Below are positions 53,696-63,339 of a DNA stretch of 64,000 nt, one piece after another (positions within the stretch are counted from its first letter, which is position 1; each line of letters begins with the position of its first letter). Both the position numbers and the translations under genes were made by a program. The DNA lies in assembly GCA_031292145.1 (NCBI GenBank), contig JARLHR010000045.1:1-64000 (forward strand), given 5' to 3'. The notes under the pieces were generated by a model. The model had not been told where the DNA came from and searched no databases. It worked only from the letters and a program-made list of their open reading frames with translations. The DNA is from Clostridium sp. (GTDB lineage: Bacteria > Bacillota > Clostridia > Clostridiales > Clostridiaceae).

Positions 53696-56122
53696 ATGTT
53701 TACGACAGATTTGTTAGTTGTAAAATATCTTCTTGATAATGACATGAAGGAAGAAATTTATTTAAATGGATACTATTCAAGTATTATGCTTGAAGATTTA
53801 CAACTTGAGCAAGTGCTAAAAAAAGGTGTGGCTGAAACTCATATACATAAGAGCGCAGGTATTAACTTCTACATAAGTTGGCAATACCTTATGACATTGA
53901 CAAATAAAACTTATAAAAGTTATAAGGAAGAATTATTTGTTGATGATGTTATAGGTAAAAGCTATGGATTGGAATACTATGTTATAACTATGGCAATTGT
54001 AAGAGTTATAATGACTTGTTTCCTTATATATTATAATGAAGGCAGTTTTAATTCTGAATTTTTAGAGTATGTAAGAGCATATAGCGAAGAGGATTCTAAA
54101 CTGAAATTTTTAATGTATATGAAATATGAGTTTAACAATGAAAAATCAGAAACGAATGATAGTAATCAATGTAAAAATTATTCAAAAGAATGCGTTCAAG
54201 ATAAAGCTATGTTTGAATTGGTTAGAGATGTAGAAGATGGAAAACAAATCACTAAGGATAAATATAGATTTTTTGATTTATGGGATAGGCTGAAAAAGAA
54301 GGCGGAAATAAAGCAGGGAAAAGATTTGGAGAAAAATGTAGTTGAAAAAGATATTTTGAATCATCTACTTGGTGTAGGAGCAGTAAATACAGCTACAGAA
54401 AATATATTTTTATTTAAAAGCATGAAGTATATGGAGGAAAATGTACAAGATTGTTTTTTTAGTAAAATATTTTGGCAATATATAAGAATAAAAAATGAAG
54501 TGTTTCAATTAAAAGTACAGGGTAATTTAGTTAGAGGACTAATGAACTTCCAAAGTTATTATAATAGATCAAAAACTATTAGTGGATATACAGATAAAGA
54601 ATATTGGAAATTAATAATGAAAAATCAAATGCAAAATTTGCATTTGAAGAAGCTTGAACTTAGAGCAGCACCTAAAGAAGGGGAAAGTAAGGAAGAGATT
54701 GTAAGTTCTCTTAAAACAACTGTTATAAACTTTTTTCGGGCATATTTAGAAATTATAGAGGAAGATTATGTTCTAACAGAGGATAGTGAAAGTGAAAAAA
54801 AATCCTATAAAGATGTCCCAATAGTAGGGTTGGTATTTCATATGCTTAAGATACCAGATGAAAAAGGATATGAGAAGTGTTGGATGAAATATAAAGGTAA
54901 AGAAGATACGGAACTTTATTTTAGAGAGTTACAGGAGAGATATAGAAGACAAGTTGATGCAATAAATGAATTACGAGAAAAATATGTGGGATTGTCAGAA
55001 TATATTCTGGGTATTGACGCTGCAAGCATAGAAAATAATACAGAACCATGGGTATTTGCACCTATTTATGATGAGGCAAGAGACAGTAAAATGCATAAGA
55101 TGATTCATAGTAATTCAACTAGAGCGCCTAGAATAAAGAATCTTGGATTTACATTTCATGTAGGTGAAGATTTTAGGCATTTGATAACAGGTGTAAGAAG
55201 AGTGGATGAAGTTGTAGAACACTTTAAATTTCATGCAGGAGATAGGATAGGGCATGGTATTGCATTGGGATTGGATGTTGATAAATGGGTTTCAAACAAT
55301 AAAATAGTAATACTTCCTAGAGGAGAATATCTTGAAAATCTCTTATGGATATGGGGATTGTATAAGGATGGTAAGTATTCTAGATGTTTTGATATGGGAT
55401 ATCTAGAACAGGAAATCATGAAATATGCTGAAAAGATATATATTCAAATGGAAGGCATTAATATATATGCTCTTTGGAAAGCATATAGGAATAAGTTTAA
55501 AATATTTGAAGTGTTACAAAGATTTCAAGATTGTTATAATACTAAGTGGTGTGAAGAGGAAGAACAGAACCAGTTATTTTGTAATGTAGTTCAAAATATG
55601 GAAACAAGAATGTGGAATGAAGAAAAGCTTACACATGCACAACATTGTCAATGTTATATAGAAAGAATGTTGGTACCTGTCCAAATAGAAATTAAATTGC
55701 AGGATATAGAGATGATGAAACACGTACAAAAAATAGTGGCTACGAAAATTAGTAGAGAAGGGATTATTGTTGAGACAAATCCTTCTTCTAATGTAGCCAT
55801 TGGAGATATTGAAAGTATATTTAATCATTACGCTCATAATTTAAACCATATAGGGATAAATAACAATCAAAATCCAGAATGCTCAGTTATGATTAGTATA
55901 AATTCCGATGATCCATCTGTTTTTAATACTAATGTAAGTAATGAATTTGCCTATGTTTTTTATTCATTACAAGAAAAAGGATATTCTAGGGAGGATGCTC
56001 TCTTGTGGATTGATAAAGTTAGAAAATATGGAATGGAATCTAGCTTTATAGATGATAGGGGATTAAGAACAGAAGAACGAATTGAAGAGATTAAGGGAAT
56101 TATTAATAAATTAAAGAACTAA
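53696..56122 (+). CDS. rdrB: RADAR adenosine deaminase RdrB (catalytic part)
   Basis: This 808-aa protein has the full adenosine-deaminase active-site set spread over a long chain: H49-x-H51 in ETHIHKSA, FHVGEDF near 487-493 (catalytic Glu), DRIGHG near 515, TNPSSN near 695 and INSDDPSVF near 740. Large insertions separate the motifs, as in RdrB. RADAR RdrB deaminates adenosine to inosine with RdrA. The ATG at 53696 has no ribosome site within 20 nt, so translation from here would depend on coupling or read-through of the TGA at 53678. The catalytic domain looks intact. Confidence 0.85.
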   Translation: MFTTDLLVVKYLLDNDMKEEIYLNGYYSSIMLEDLQLEQVLKKGVAETHIHKSAGINFYISWQYLMTLTNKTYKSYKEELFVDDVIGKSYGLEYYVITMAIVRVIMTCFLIYYNEGSFNSEFLEYVRAYSEEDSKLKFLMYMKYEFNNEKSETNDSNQCKNYSKECVQDKAMFELVRDVEDGKQITKDKYRFFDLWDRLKKKAEIKQGKDLEKNVVEKDILNHLLGVGAVNTATENIFLFKSMKYMEENVQDCFFSKIFWQYIRIKNEVFQLKVQGNLVRGLMNFQSYYNRSKTISGYTDKEYWKLIMKNQMQNLHLKKLELRAAPKEGESKEEIVSSLKTTVINFFRAYLEIIEEDYVLTEDSESEKKSYKDVPIVGLVFHMLKIPDEKGYEKCWMKYKGKEDTELYFRELQERYRRQVDAINELREKYVGLSEYILGIDAASIENNTEPWVFAPIYDEARDSKMHKMIHSNSTRAPRIKNLGFTFHVGEDFRHLITGVRRVDEVVEHFKFHAGDRIGHGIALGLDVDKWVSNNKIVILPRGEYLENLLWIWGLYKDGKYSRCFDMGYLEQEIMKYAEKIYIQMEGINIYALWKAYRNKFKIFEVLQRFQDCYNTKWCEEEEQNQLFCNVVQNMETRMWNEEKLTHAQHCQCYIERMLVPVQIEIKLQDIEMMKHVQKIVATKISREGIIVETNPSSNVAIGDIESIFNHYAHNLNHIGINNNQNPECSVMISINSDDPSVFNTNVSNEFAYVFYSLQEKGYSREDALLWIDKVRKYGMESSFIDDRGLRTEERIEEIKGIINKLKN

Positions 56123-56181
56123 TCAAGCTATTGTTTAGATATAGTGTTAAGAATATAGAATGAATTCAAATAGAGCGCTAC

Positions 56182-56298
56182 TTTAATAATAAAACTACAG
56201 CAAATGAATAGGTATTTGAAGTTAAGGGCTTAGCTCAGGTCAAGATTAATAAGTATGGAAATAATATTTTAGAGATGTTAAGATTAAAGAGGCTGTAA
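56182..56298 (+). pseudogene. HRDC-domain fragment (RecQ/UvrD-type helicase relic)
   Basis: In one frame the region reads TTANE, an in-frame stop, then VFEVKGLAQVKINKYGNNIL and a stop. This matches the end of HRDC domains, where TTxEEFxxIKGVGxxKxxKYG is typical. The stop inside the domain and the loss of everything upstream mark it as debris. It lies directly after rdrB, before hemL. Confidence 0.5.
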
Positions 56299-56303
56299 AA
56301 ACT

Positions 56304-56384
56304 ATGACTAAAATATTACATGATCCAGAAGTTGAGAGAAGAGCAATTGAAAAAGAAAAAAGGTATCTATATAAGTTGCGTTAA
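56304..56384 (+). pseudogene. Small relic frame after the HRDC fragment
   Basis: A 26-codon frame (MTKILHDPEVERRAIEKEKR onward) has no ribosome site. Its charged DPEVERRAIEKE end recalls the C-termini of Rpn/PD-(D/E)XK transposase-like proteins, but it is too short to assign. It is most likely another leftover at this insertion-prone junction. Confidence 0.3.
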
Positions 56385-56575
56385 AGATTTTACAGTGCAT
56401 ACTTAGTATTTAAGTTTATGGAATTAGCAGTAATATAAATTTATTATCGCAGCGTATATATTTAAATAGTTTAAAATTTATATATAAAACTATTTAAATA
56501 TATAAATAGTTAACAATTTATCTATAAACATATATAAATATTTATAGATTTAATGCGACCTAAGGAGGAATTACA

Positions 56576-57856
56576 GTGAAAAACCTTGAAATATTTAAAG
56601 AGTCAGAAAAGTATATGCCAGGTGGAGTTAACAGTCCAGTTAGGGCTTTTAGAGGAGTTAATTTAAATCCTCCTATCATAAAGTCTGGAAATGGTGTAAT
56701 AATTAAAGATGAGGATGATAATGAATACATAGATTTTGTATTAGCCTGGGGACCATTAATTCTTGGACATTGTGAGGAAGATGTTGTAAAAGCTATTCAA
56801 GAAACAAGCTCAAAGGCATTAGCTTTTGGAGCTCCAACAAAATTAGAATTAGATTTAGCTGAATTTATGTGTACTAATTTAGAAAATGTAGAAATGATTA
56901 GAATGGTTAATTCAGGTACAGAAGCTACAATGAGTGCAGTAAAGCTCGCAAGAGGATATACTAATAGAAAAAGAATTGTTAAATTTGCGGGATGCTATCA
57001 TGGACATTTTGATAGTTTTTTAATTGAAGCTGGTTCAGGAGTAATGACAGGGGGCATCCCAGGTTCTCTTGGAGTTCCAAATGAAAGCATAGAAAATACA
57101 CTAATAGGTATCTATAATGATAAAGAGCAAGTTGAAGAGCTGTTTGAAAAATATGGTAATGAAATAGCTGGAGTTATTATTGAACCTGTAGCTGGAAATA
57201 TGGGAGTAATAAAAGCAGAAGATGATTTTATGCAGACTCTAAGAGAATTATGCGACTTATATGGTTCATTATTAATATTTGATGAAGTTATGAATGGATT
57301 TAGAGTGGCCTTTAAAGGTGCACAATCTTTATTTAAGGTTAAACCAGATTTAGTTACATATGCTAAAATCATGGGTGGAGGACTTCCATGCGGAGCTTAT
57401 GGTGGAAGAAAAGAAATAATGGAGAAATTAGCACCAATAGGCGGAGTTTATCAAGCAGGAACGATGTCAGGTAATCCAATTGTTATGGCAGCAGGTCTTG
57501 CAACTTTAAATAAGCTTAAAAATAATTTAAGTTATTATGACCACATTGAAAATATTGGAGCTAAGCTTGAAGAAGGTATTATGAATGTATCAAAGAAATA
57601 TAATCTTCCTGTTGTAATGAATAGAGTTGGCGGTATGATGACGATATTCTTCACTGAACTTAATGAAGTTAGAACTTATGATGATGTTAAAACTTGTAAT
57701 GTAGAAAGATTCAATAAATACTTTGAACATATGCTGAAAAATGGAATTAATATAGCGCCATCACAATTTGAAGCCATATTTTTAAGTGTTAAGCATGAAG
57801 AAAGTCATATTGATAAATTTTTAAAGGCATTTGAAGAATTTGCAGTGAATTGTTAG
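56576..57856 (+). CDS. hemL: Glutamate-1-semialdehyde 2,1-aminomutase
   Basis: This 426-aa PLP enzyme makes 5-aminolevulinate from glutamate-1-semialdehyde, the product of HemA. The PLP lysine K264 lies in [15 protein letters not shown], with [20 protein letters not shown] and [11 protein letters not shown] also diagnostic. It starts with GTG, with TAAGGAGG 8-9 nt upstream. About 450 bp of relic and AT-rich repeats (TAAATAGTT-type, 56460-56550) separate it from rdrB, so it has its own promoter or depends on read-through across the RADAR insertion. Confidence 0.96.
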   Translation: MKNLEIFKESEKYMPGGVNSPVRAFRGVNLNPPIIKSGNGVIIKDEDDNEYIDFVLAWGPLILGHCEEDVVKAIQETSSKALAFGAPTKLELDLAEFMCTNLENVEMIRMVNSGTEATMSAVKLARGYTNRKRIVKFAGCYHGHFDSFLIEAGSGVMTGGIPGSLGVPNESIENTLIGIYNDKEQVEELFEKYGNEIAGVIIEPVAGNMGVIKAEDDFMQTLRELCDLYGSLLIFDEVMNGFRVAFKGAQSLFKVKPDLVTYAKIMGGGLPCGAYGGRKEIMEKLAPIGGVYQAGTMSGNPIVMAAGLATLNKLKNNLSYYDHIENIGAKLEEGIMNVSKKYNLPVVMNRVGGMMTIFFTELNEVRTYDDVKTCNVERFNKYFEHMLKNGINIAPSQFEAIFLSVKHEESHIDKFLKAFEEFAVNC

Positions 57857-57869
57857 TAATAAATTTTTA

Positions 57870-57903
57870 AACCATGCGGGATATATACCAGCATGGTTGT
57901 TTT
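57870..57903 (+). terminator. Terminator of hemL
   Basis: AACCATGC and GCATGGTT pair around a 13-nt loop, followed by GTTTT, 13 nt past the stop codon. Confidence 0.8.
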
Positions 57904-58007
57904 GAAATATAAGAGAATTTATATTTTTACATGAGTTTAAAGAATTCTAAAAATAGGATATAATAAATTATAAAAAAGTTTTATTTTTTAGAAGGAATGG
58001 CGTACAT

Positions 58008-58634
58008 ATGAATAAAATAAATTATCAAAAGGAACTAGATGCCTTAATAGAAAGTTTGGTTAAAGAAGACAAAATACCAACTTTATTGCTTCATAGCTGT
58101 TGTGCACCTTGCAGCAGCTATGTTTTAGAATATTTATCACAATATTTTAAAATAACGATTTTCTTTTATAATCCTAACATATATCCTTTAGAAGAATATT
58201 CACGAAGAGTAGAAGAACAAAAAAAATTTATTTCGGAGCTTAAAGTTAAGAATAAAATAGAGTTTATCGAAGGAAAATATGATACTGAAAGTTACTATGA
58301 GATAGCAAGAGGATTAGAAGAAGAAAAAGAAGGTGGAATAAGGTGCTTTAATTGTTATGAATTAAGACTCAAAGAGGCGGCTATTATGGCTAAGGAAAAG
58401 GGATTTGATTATTTTACAACGACCTTATCTATAAGTCCTCATAAAAATGCGCAGAAATTAAATGAAATAGGTAAAAAAATATCTGAGGAATATGATGTTA
58501 GATATTTATATTCAGATTTTAAGAAAAAAGAAGGATATAAACGTTCAATAGAATTATCTAAGGAGTATAACTTATATAGACAAGATTATTGTGGATGCGT
58601 ATTTTCTAGAAATGAAAGCATAAAGGAAAAATAA
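58008..58634 (+). CDS. queH: Epoxyqueuosine reductase QueH
   Basis: This 208-aa enzyme carries out the last step of queuosine tRNA modification. The QueH/DUF208 signature LLHSCCAPCSSYV lies at residues 27-39 (C31, C32, C35). RCFNCYELRL near 107 and DYCGCVFS near the C-terminus supply further cysteines for the iron-sulfur and metal sites. AGAAGGAATGG precedes the ATG. It is not homologous to QueG and replaces it. It is followed by a degenerate hairpin (58630-58690) and a DUF3867-like gene. Confidence 0.92.
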   Translation: MNKINYQKELDALIESLVKEDKIPTLLLHSCCAPCSSYVLEYLSQYFKITIFFYNPNIYPLEEYSRRVEEQKKFISELKVKNKIEFIEGKYDTESYYEIARGLEEEKEGGIRCFNCYELRLKEAAIMAKEKGFDYFTTTLSISPHKNAQKLNEIGKKISEEYDVRYLYSDFKKKEGYKRSIELSKEYNLYRQDYCGCVFSRNESIKEK

Positions 58635-58747
58635 AAAACAGACTCATGAAATAAAATTTACTAGAATATTGATTTGTTATTTTGTGAATGTGTCTGATAG
58701 CATATAAATAGTTGTTATTATATAATAATATAAAGGAGATGATAAAA

Positions 58748-59299
58748 ATGTCTGACAAAATCATAGACTTCAACGAATTAAAAAATAAAGTTAAAGATAA
58801 AGATGTGGATAAATTTGAAGAATATATATATTCTATGTATTATAAGTTAGCTGAAGGTAAAATGAATATGGCAGATTTCTCAAGAAATATAATGTCTTAT
58901 ATGCAGGAAAATAATATATCACAGGATAAACTTATTAATATACAAAAGAAATTTTTAGAGAGATATGGAATAGATCCATCTAATATAGAAGAGCAATTTA
59001 ATATTCCAGGATTCAACATGAATAGCTCAAATTATGAAGCTATAAAGAAAACTGCCGGCTTTCACGAAAAATATAAGAGCAGATTATCTAATAAAACAAT
59101 GTCTGAGTATTTTATAAAAAATGAAAAAAACGACTTAAAAGTGCTTTTAGAGAATACAGATGTTATATTGATAAGTGAAAAAACTGTAGATTTAAATGAT
59201 AATGAGCTGAATGAATTTTTATGTTCATATAAAAAGGTCATAGAAGATAAGAAAATTAATATAGTTTTATGTGAAAATATAAAAAGCTATGAATATTAA
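58748..59299 (+). CDS. DUF3867-like protein
   Basis: This 183-aa cytosolic protein starts MSDKIIDFNELKNKVKDKD, followed by a conserved EYIYSMYYKLAEGKMNMADFS block that I associate with the clostridial DUF3867 family. The C-terminal half is alpha/beta (VLLENTDVILISEKTV, INIVLCEN). AAGGAG lies 10-11 nt before the ATG at 58748; an in-frame ATG at 58712 lacks a ribosome site. No function is known. It is convergent with the esterase gene. Confidence 0.7.
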   Translation: MSDKIIDFNELKNKVKDKDVDKFEEYIYSMYYKLAEGKMNMADFSRNIMSYMQENNISQDKLINIQKKFLERYGIDPSNIEEQFNIPGFNMNSSNYEAIKKTAGFHEKYKSRLSNKTMSEYFIKNEKNDLKVLLENTDVILISEKTVDLNDNELNEFLCSYKKVIEDKKINIVLCENIKSYEY

Positions 59300-59316
59300 A
59301 GGTCTAAAAAAATAAA

Positions 59317-59415
59317 AAGCCATATGCTAGTTTATGTTACGTCGTACTTGGTAAGCATGTTTAAAAACATATTGTATTATCCGATAGTAAAAATTAGCAT
59401 TGGCTCATTATTTTT
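59317..59415. terminator. Long hairpin terminator between convergent genes
   Basis: GCCATATGCTA and TAGCATTGGC close a large hairpin followed by a run of eight T (59408-59415). It lies between the DUF3867-like gene and the end of the minus-strand esterase. Confidence 0.55.
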
Positions 59416-59417
59416 TT

Positions 59418-60392
59418 TTATAAAGGTGAATTAAATACTACAAATGTCGCTAATCCTTTAGACATAGAAGTAATATCATCATTTGAAATAGTTGATAAAT
59501 CATGACCACTGCTGTTTAAAGTGATTAATTTAGCCTTTGCATGCACCTGATTGCATTTGTCATAAAGTTCTTTAGAACTTTCATAAGGTACTATAGCATC
59601 AGAATCACTATGAATTATTAAAGTATTTGGAATTTTAGGAGTAACATAATCTATAGGATTATACTTTTTGGTTAAGTCATCCTTATTCTTAATGGATTTA
59701 AATATTTTTGATAAATCATAATTTAAATCTTTGGTATTTAATAGGCTTAAATCAGTTGGACCTGCAAAATCAATTAAATATTTTATTTTTGATGGATATT
59801 TACTCAAATCTGAGTCATCTGTAAACTCATCTTCTCCGCTATAGCTTGCCATAAGTGAAAGATAAGCTCCAGAAGAAATACCAATAACTCCTATTTCGTT
59901 AGTATCAATATTGTAAGTAGAATTGTTTTTATATAACCATCTAATAGTATCTTTAACGTCAGAAATTTGTTTGTTAAAGCTTTCCTTGTTTTCCATTAAT
60001 TCATAAGAAGTGCTTATAATTGTATATCCTTGACTTCTAAAGGTATCAAGAAGCGGACTTAAAGCATCCGGAATACTTTTATCACCATATGCAAAGCTTC
60101 CACCATGTACATATAAAAGTACGGGAGAAGATTTATAAACTTGTCTTGTAGGTCCATAAATATCTAATGCTAATTGAATATTATTAGTATTTTTATAAAC
60201 CACATCTTTATAATTCATAGAACTTAATGCGTTATTTGAATTAAACTCCTGAGATGTAAGTACAGAATCCTTTGATAAAACATATTTATCAACAATTCTA
60301 TAGGCTAGTAATATTCGCTTATTAAAAATTGCAGTGAAACTTATTATTGCAACTAATAAAATAAGAAAAAAGACTTTAAAAAATTTCTTCAT
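59418..60392 (-). CDS. Membrane-anchored alpha/beta hydrolase (esterase/lipase)
   Basis: This 324-aa protein has an N-terminal membrane segment (about 4-22, FFKVFFLILLVAIISFTAI), then an alpha/beta hydrolase of the hormone-sensitive-lipase/carboxylesterase type. The oxyanion-hole HGGSFAYG, nucleophile GISSGAYLS, acid SDSDAIVPY and histidine SGHDL are all visible. It would hydrolyse esters at the outer membrane face. On the minus strand an AGGAGG-type site lies upstream but rather distant. It is monocistronic. The substrate is unknown. Confidence 0.88.
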   Translation of the reverse strand: MKKFFKVFFLILLVAIISFTAIFNKRILLAYRIVDKYVLSKDSVLTSQEFNSNNALSSMNYKDVVYKNTNNIQLALDIYGPTRQVYKSSPVLLYVHGGSFAYGDKSIPDALSPLLDTFRSQGYTIISTSYELMENKESFNKQISDVKDTIRWLYKNNSTYNIDTNEIGVIGISSGAYLSLMASYSGEDEFTDDSDLSKYPSKIKYLIDFAGPTDLSLLNTKDLNYDLSKIFKSIKNKDDLTKKYNPIDYVTPKIPNTLIIHSDSDAIVPYESSKELYDKCNQVHAKAKLITLNSSGHDLSTISNDDITSMSKGLATFVVFNSPL

Positions 60393-60769
60393 GATAAATC
60401 ACATGCCTAATAAAAAATAATATATTTATAAAAGTAAATTAGGCGTTCCTCCTTCTATAAAATTTTCATAATATAAAAATTATTTCATAAAGATTTTAAA
60501 ATAAGATTTTTCACGCACTTTAATAGAATTTCTATATTAAGAACAATTTATACATAAATTATAGCATAAGAAATTGAGAAATTTTAAAATGTAAGAGTTT
60601 TGTAATTTATTAGGAAATATAAGGAGCATATAGCAATAATAAAAAAATATAGCTATTAAATTTTATTTTGTGTAAATATTTTTATAGATAATATTTTATG
60701 TTTATATGAATATTAATAATACATAGGAATAAAATAATTAGTTATTAATTTTGCTATAAGGGGTGAGTT
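60393..60769. other. Divergent intergenic region
   Basis: About 375 AT-rich bases lie between the esterase (minus) and the next gene (plus). No gene is visible. It should contain promoters for both. Only generic TATAAT-like sequences can be seen, and a clear operator is not evident. Confidence 0.5.
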
Positions 60770-61708
60770 ATGAACAATCCTTTTGATATACTTATTTATT
60801 TAGATGAACCTTTAGTCAGAAACTTATCGTCATTAGTGTTAACAGGATTTATAGAAACAATAACCCAAAGGCAAGCGATTGATAGAACATTAGCAGCAGA
60901 ATTTCATGAAGGCGATAGAATTGAAAATTCTAATCAAGGAAGTGTTACAAGACTTGAGCGAGAAGGTTATAAGGATAAAAATAGACTGGAAGCTAATAAT
61001 AATATAATGAATCATCATGTGGATAAGGATATAGATGCAAAACGATGTATAAGAGAAGAAAAAGAAATTAAAACTACTTATACAACATTTGTATTGAATG
61101 GAAGTTTAATTAACTATTTCGATGAAAATAAGCAATTACAACATAAACATGAGAATGATATAGAAAATAACAATATAGAGTCAGGGGACTTAATAGAGCT
61201 TAAAGGGACAATAACTAATAAGGGGATTATGCCTTTTATTGATACCTTAATAAATTTAATAACTATATTTGGTCCGGAATATTTAGATACGTTAACTAAG
61301 GAATGTAAGTTAAACATAAATTTTTCAATATACTTAAAGATGTTAACTTATATGAAGAGTGTATTAACAGACAATAATACAATGGATTTAATAATGAAAA
61401 GTGGTAATGGAACTGCAATTTTAACTGTAAATAAAGATAATTTTATGAATAATAAATTTAATATGTTTGATAATATTAATTGTAAGTGTAAGGTTGTAGG
61501 TAAGGTCATAAAAACCTGTACAGAGGAATACGATTCGATAAGTTTACTTAGAAAGACTGGGCAGGAAGAATTTTATGAAAATTTTATTGAACAATGTAAG
61601 CCCCTTTTAGAATGTTTAAGGAAAAATAATATTGTAGTTCCAGAATGTCCAGATTTAAGAATAAATGAATGTGCAATTCAAATTATGCCATTAAACATTT
61701 ACATGTAA
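60770..61708 (+). CDS. DUF6414-like protein
   Basis: This 312-aa protein begins NPFDILIYLDEPLVRNLSSL, a pattern like the DUF6414 family. A charged, poorly conserved stretch follows (65-150) and then an ELKGTITNKGIMPFIDTLINL region. The C-terminal half is mixed alpha/beta with CKVVGKVIKTC and IQIMPLNIYM. There is no signal peptide, and it is probably cytosolic. AAGGGGTGAG precedes the ATG. The family has no defined function that I can state. It is monocistronic, upstream of the threonine genes. Confidence 0.55.
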   Translation: MNNPFDILIYLDEPLVRNLSSLVLTGFIETITQRQAIDRTLAAEFHEGDRIENSNQGSVTRLEREGYKDKNRLEANNNIMNHHVDKDIDAKRCIREEKEIKTTYTTFVLNGSLINYFDENKQLQHKHENDIENNNIESGDLIELKGTITNKGIMPFIDTLINLITIFGPEYLDTLTKECKLNINFSIYLKMLTYMKSVLTDNNTMDLIMKSGNGTAILTVNKDNFMNNKFNMFDNINCKCKVVGKVIKTCTEEYDSISLLRKTGQEEFYENFIEQCKPLLECLRKNNIVVPECPDLRINECAIQIMPLNIYM

Positions 61709-61727
61709 AAAAATTATCAAAATAACA

Positions 61728-61769
61728 ATGTATTTTAGAGAAAAACACTTGTATATCTATAAAATACAT
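61728..61769. repeat. Inverted repeat before thrC
   Basis: ATGTATTTTA and TAAAATACAT are perfect 10-bp arms with a 22-nt loop, 20 nt past the DUF6414-like gene and about 100 nt before thrC. It may terminate the first or regulate the second. No T-box features are seen. Confidence 0.5.
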
Positions 61770-61870
61770 GATAATATAGATAACAGATAAAGGATGTATA
61801 TATATATTTATATTATTCAATAAAAATGAATATATATGCATTTTTAATACAGTATTGAGGTGAATTTGTA

Positions 61871-63328
61871 ATGAAATTTAGAAGTACTAGAGGTTTAGAA
61901 AAAGATATACCATCTGCTAAAGCAATAATCAATGGAATTTCAAAAGATGGTGGCTTATATGTTCCAGATGAATTTCCAAAGATTTACGATGAGTTAAAAA
62001 AGAATACAAAAGTTAACTATGAAGAACTAGCATTTAAAGTTATCAATGAATATTTTACAGACATTGATGATGCAGAGTTAATGGGGGCAATTAATGATGC
62101 ATATAATGACAGGTTTAGTGTAGACGTTAAAAATAACTTTTTAGAATTATATCATGGACCAACCTGTGCATTTAAAGATGCAGCGTTATTATTCTTACCA
62201 CAAATTATGAAAAGGGCTAAGAAAATTTGTGATGTTAAAGAAGATATAACTATTCTCACTGCAACCTCGGGAGATACTGGAAAAGCTGCACTTGAAGGAT
62301 TTAAGAATGTTGAAGGCTTTAAAGTTGTAGTATATTATCCTAAAAACGGAGTTAGTGCGATTCAAGAAAGACAAATGTCTAGTCAAGAAGGAAACAATGT
62401 TAAGGTCATCGGAATAAAGGGCAATTTTGATGATGCTCAAACAGGAGTAAAGGAAATTTTTGGTGATGATGATTTTAGAGCAGGGCTAGCTCAAAAGGGA
62501 TTCATTTTATCATCTGCAAATTCAATTAACATTGGAAGACTTGTACCTCAAATAGTGTATTATTTTTATGGATATTTCAATTTAGTAAATCAAGGTGTAA
62601 TTAAAATAGATGATCCTATAAATGTAGTAGTTCCAACAGGAAACTTTGGAAATATATTAGCAGGTTACTATGCTAAACAAATGGGATTACCAATAGATAA
62701 ATTCATTTGTGCATCAAATGAAAACAAAGTTTTAACAGACTTTTTTGAAACTGGAGTATATGATAAAAAGAGAGAACTTGTTTTAACAGAATCTCCATCA
62801 ATGGATATACTTGTTTCATCAAATCTTGAAAGATTATTATTTGAAGCAAGTGGAAGAGATACTTCAGTTGTTAGCGAGTTAATGAAGGATTTAAACACTA
62901 AGGGTGTGTATGAAGTAAATGAAAAAGTAAAAGACTTCATAAAAGAATTCTATGGAAACTTTGCAAATACTGAAGAAGTATATGCAGCTATAAAAGAAGT
63001 TTATGAAAAAGATAATTATTTAATGGACACTCATACAGCAGTAGCATATGTAGTTAAGGAGAAGTATGTTGAAGAAACAAAAGATGATAAACCAGCTTTA
63101 ATTCTTTCAACAGCAAGTCCATTCAAATTTCCAAGAAGTATTTGCAATGCGCTTAGCATTGATGTAGAAGGAATAAATGATTTTAAAGTATTAGAAAAGC
63201 TAGCAGCTGAAACTAATAATACAATACCAAATAGCTTAAGTACTTTAGAAACTGCTAAGGTTTTACATGATGAAGTTTGGGATAAGTCAGAGATGAGAAA
63301 TGCTCTACTTTCTTACCTAGATGCATAG
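61871..63328 (+). CDS. thrC: Threonine synthase
   Basis: This 485-aa PLP enzyme converts O-phosphohomoserine to threonine. The PLP lysine K102 lies in GPTCAFKDAALLF, with TATSGDTGKAALEGF, VVPTGNFGNILAGYYAK and the C-terminal LSTASPFKFP all diagnostic. The length matches the long (E. coli-like) class. ATTGAGGTG precedes the ATG. thrB follows after 11 bp, so the two form an operon. Confidence 0.96.
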   Translation: MKFRSTRGLEKDIPSAKAIINGISKDGGLYVPDEFPKIYDELKKNTKVNYEELAFKVINEYFTDIDDAELMGAINDAYNDRFSVDVKNNFLELYHGPTCAFKDAALLFLPQIMKRAKKICDVKEDITILTATSGDTGKAALEGFKNVEGFKVVVYYPKNGVSAIQERQMSSQEGNNVKVIGIKGNFDDAQTGVKEIFGDDDFRAGLAQKGFILSSANSINIGRLVPQIVYYFYGYFNLVNQGVIKIDDPINVVVPTGNFGNILAGYYAKQMGLPIDKFICASNENKVLTDFFETGVYDKKRELVLTESPSMDILVSSNLERLLFEASGRDTSVVSELMKDLNTKGVYEVNEKVKDFIKEFYGNFANTEEVYAAIKEVYEKDNYLMDTHTAVAYVVKEKYVEETKDDKPALILSTASPFKFPRSICNALSIDVEGINDFKVLEKLAAETNNTIPNSLSTLETAKVLHDEVWDKSEMRNALLSYLDA

Positions 63329-63339
63329 GGGAAATGCAT

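Noticed and set aside
61709..61870. T-box leader before thrC
   Set aside because: No T-box sequence or antiterminator pairing is apparent; only a simple inverted repeat is present.
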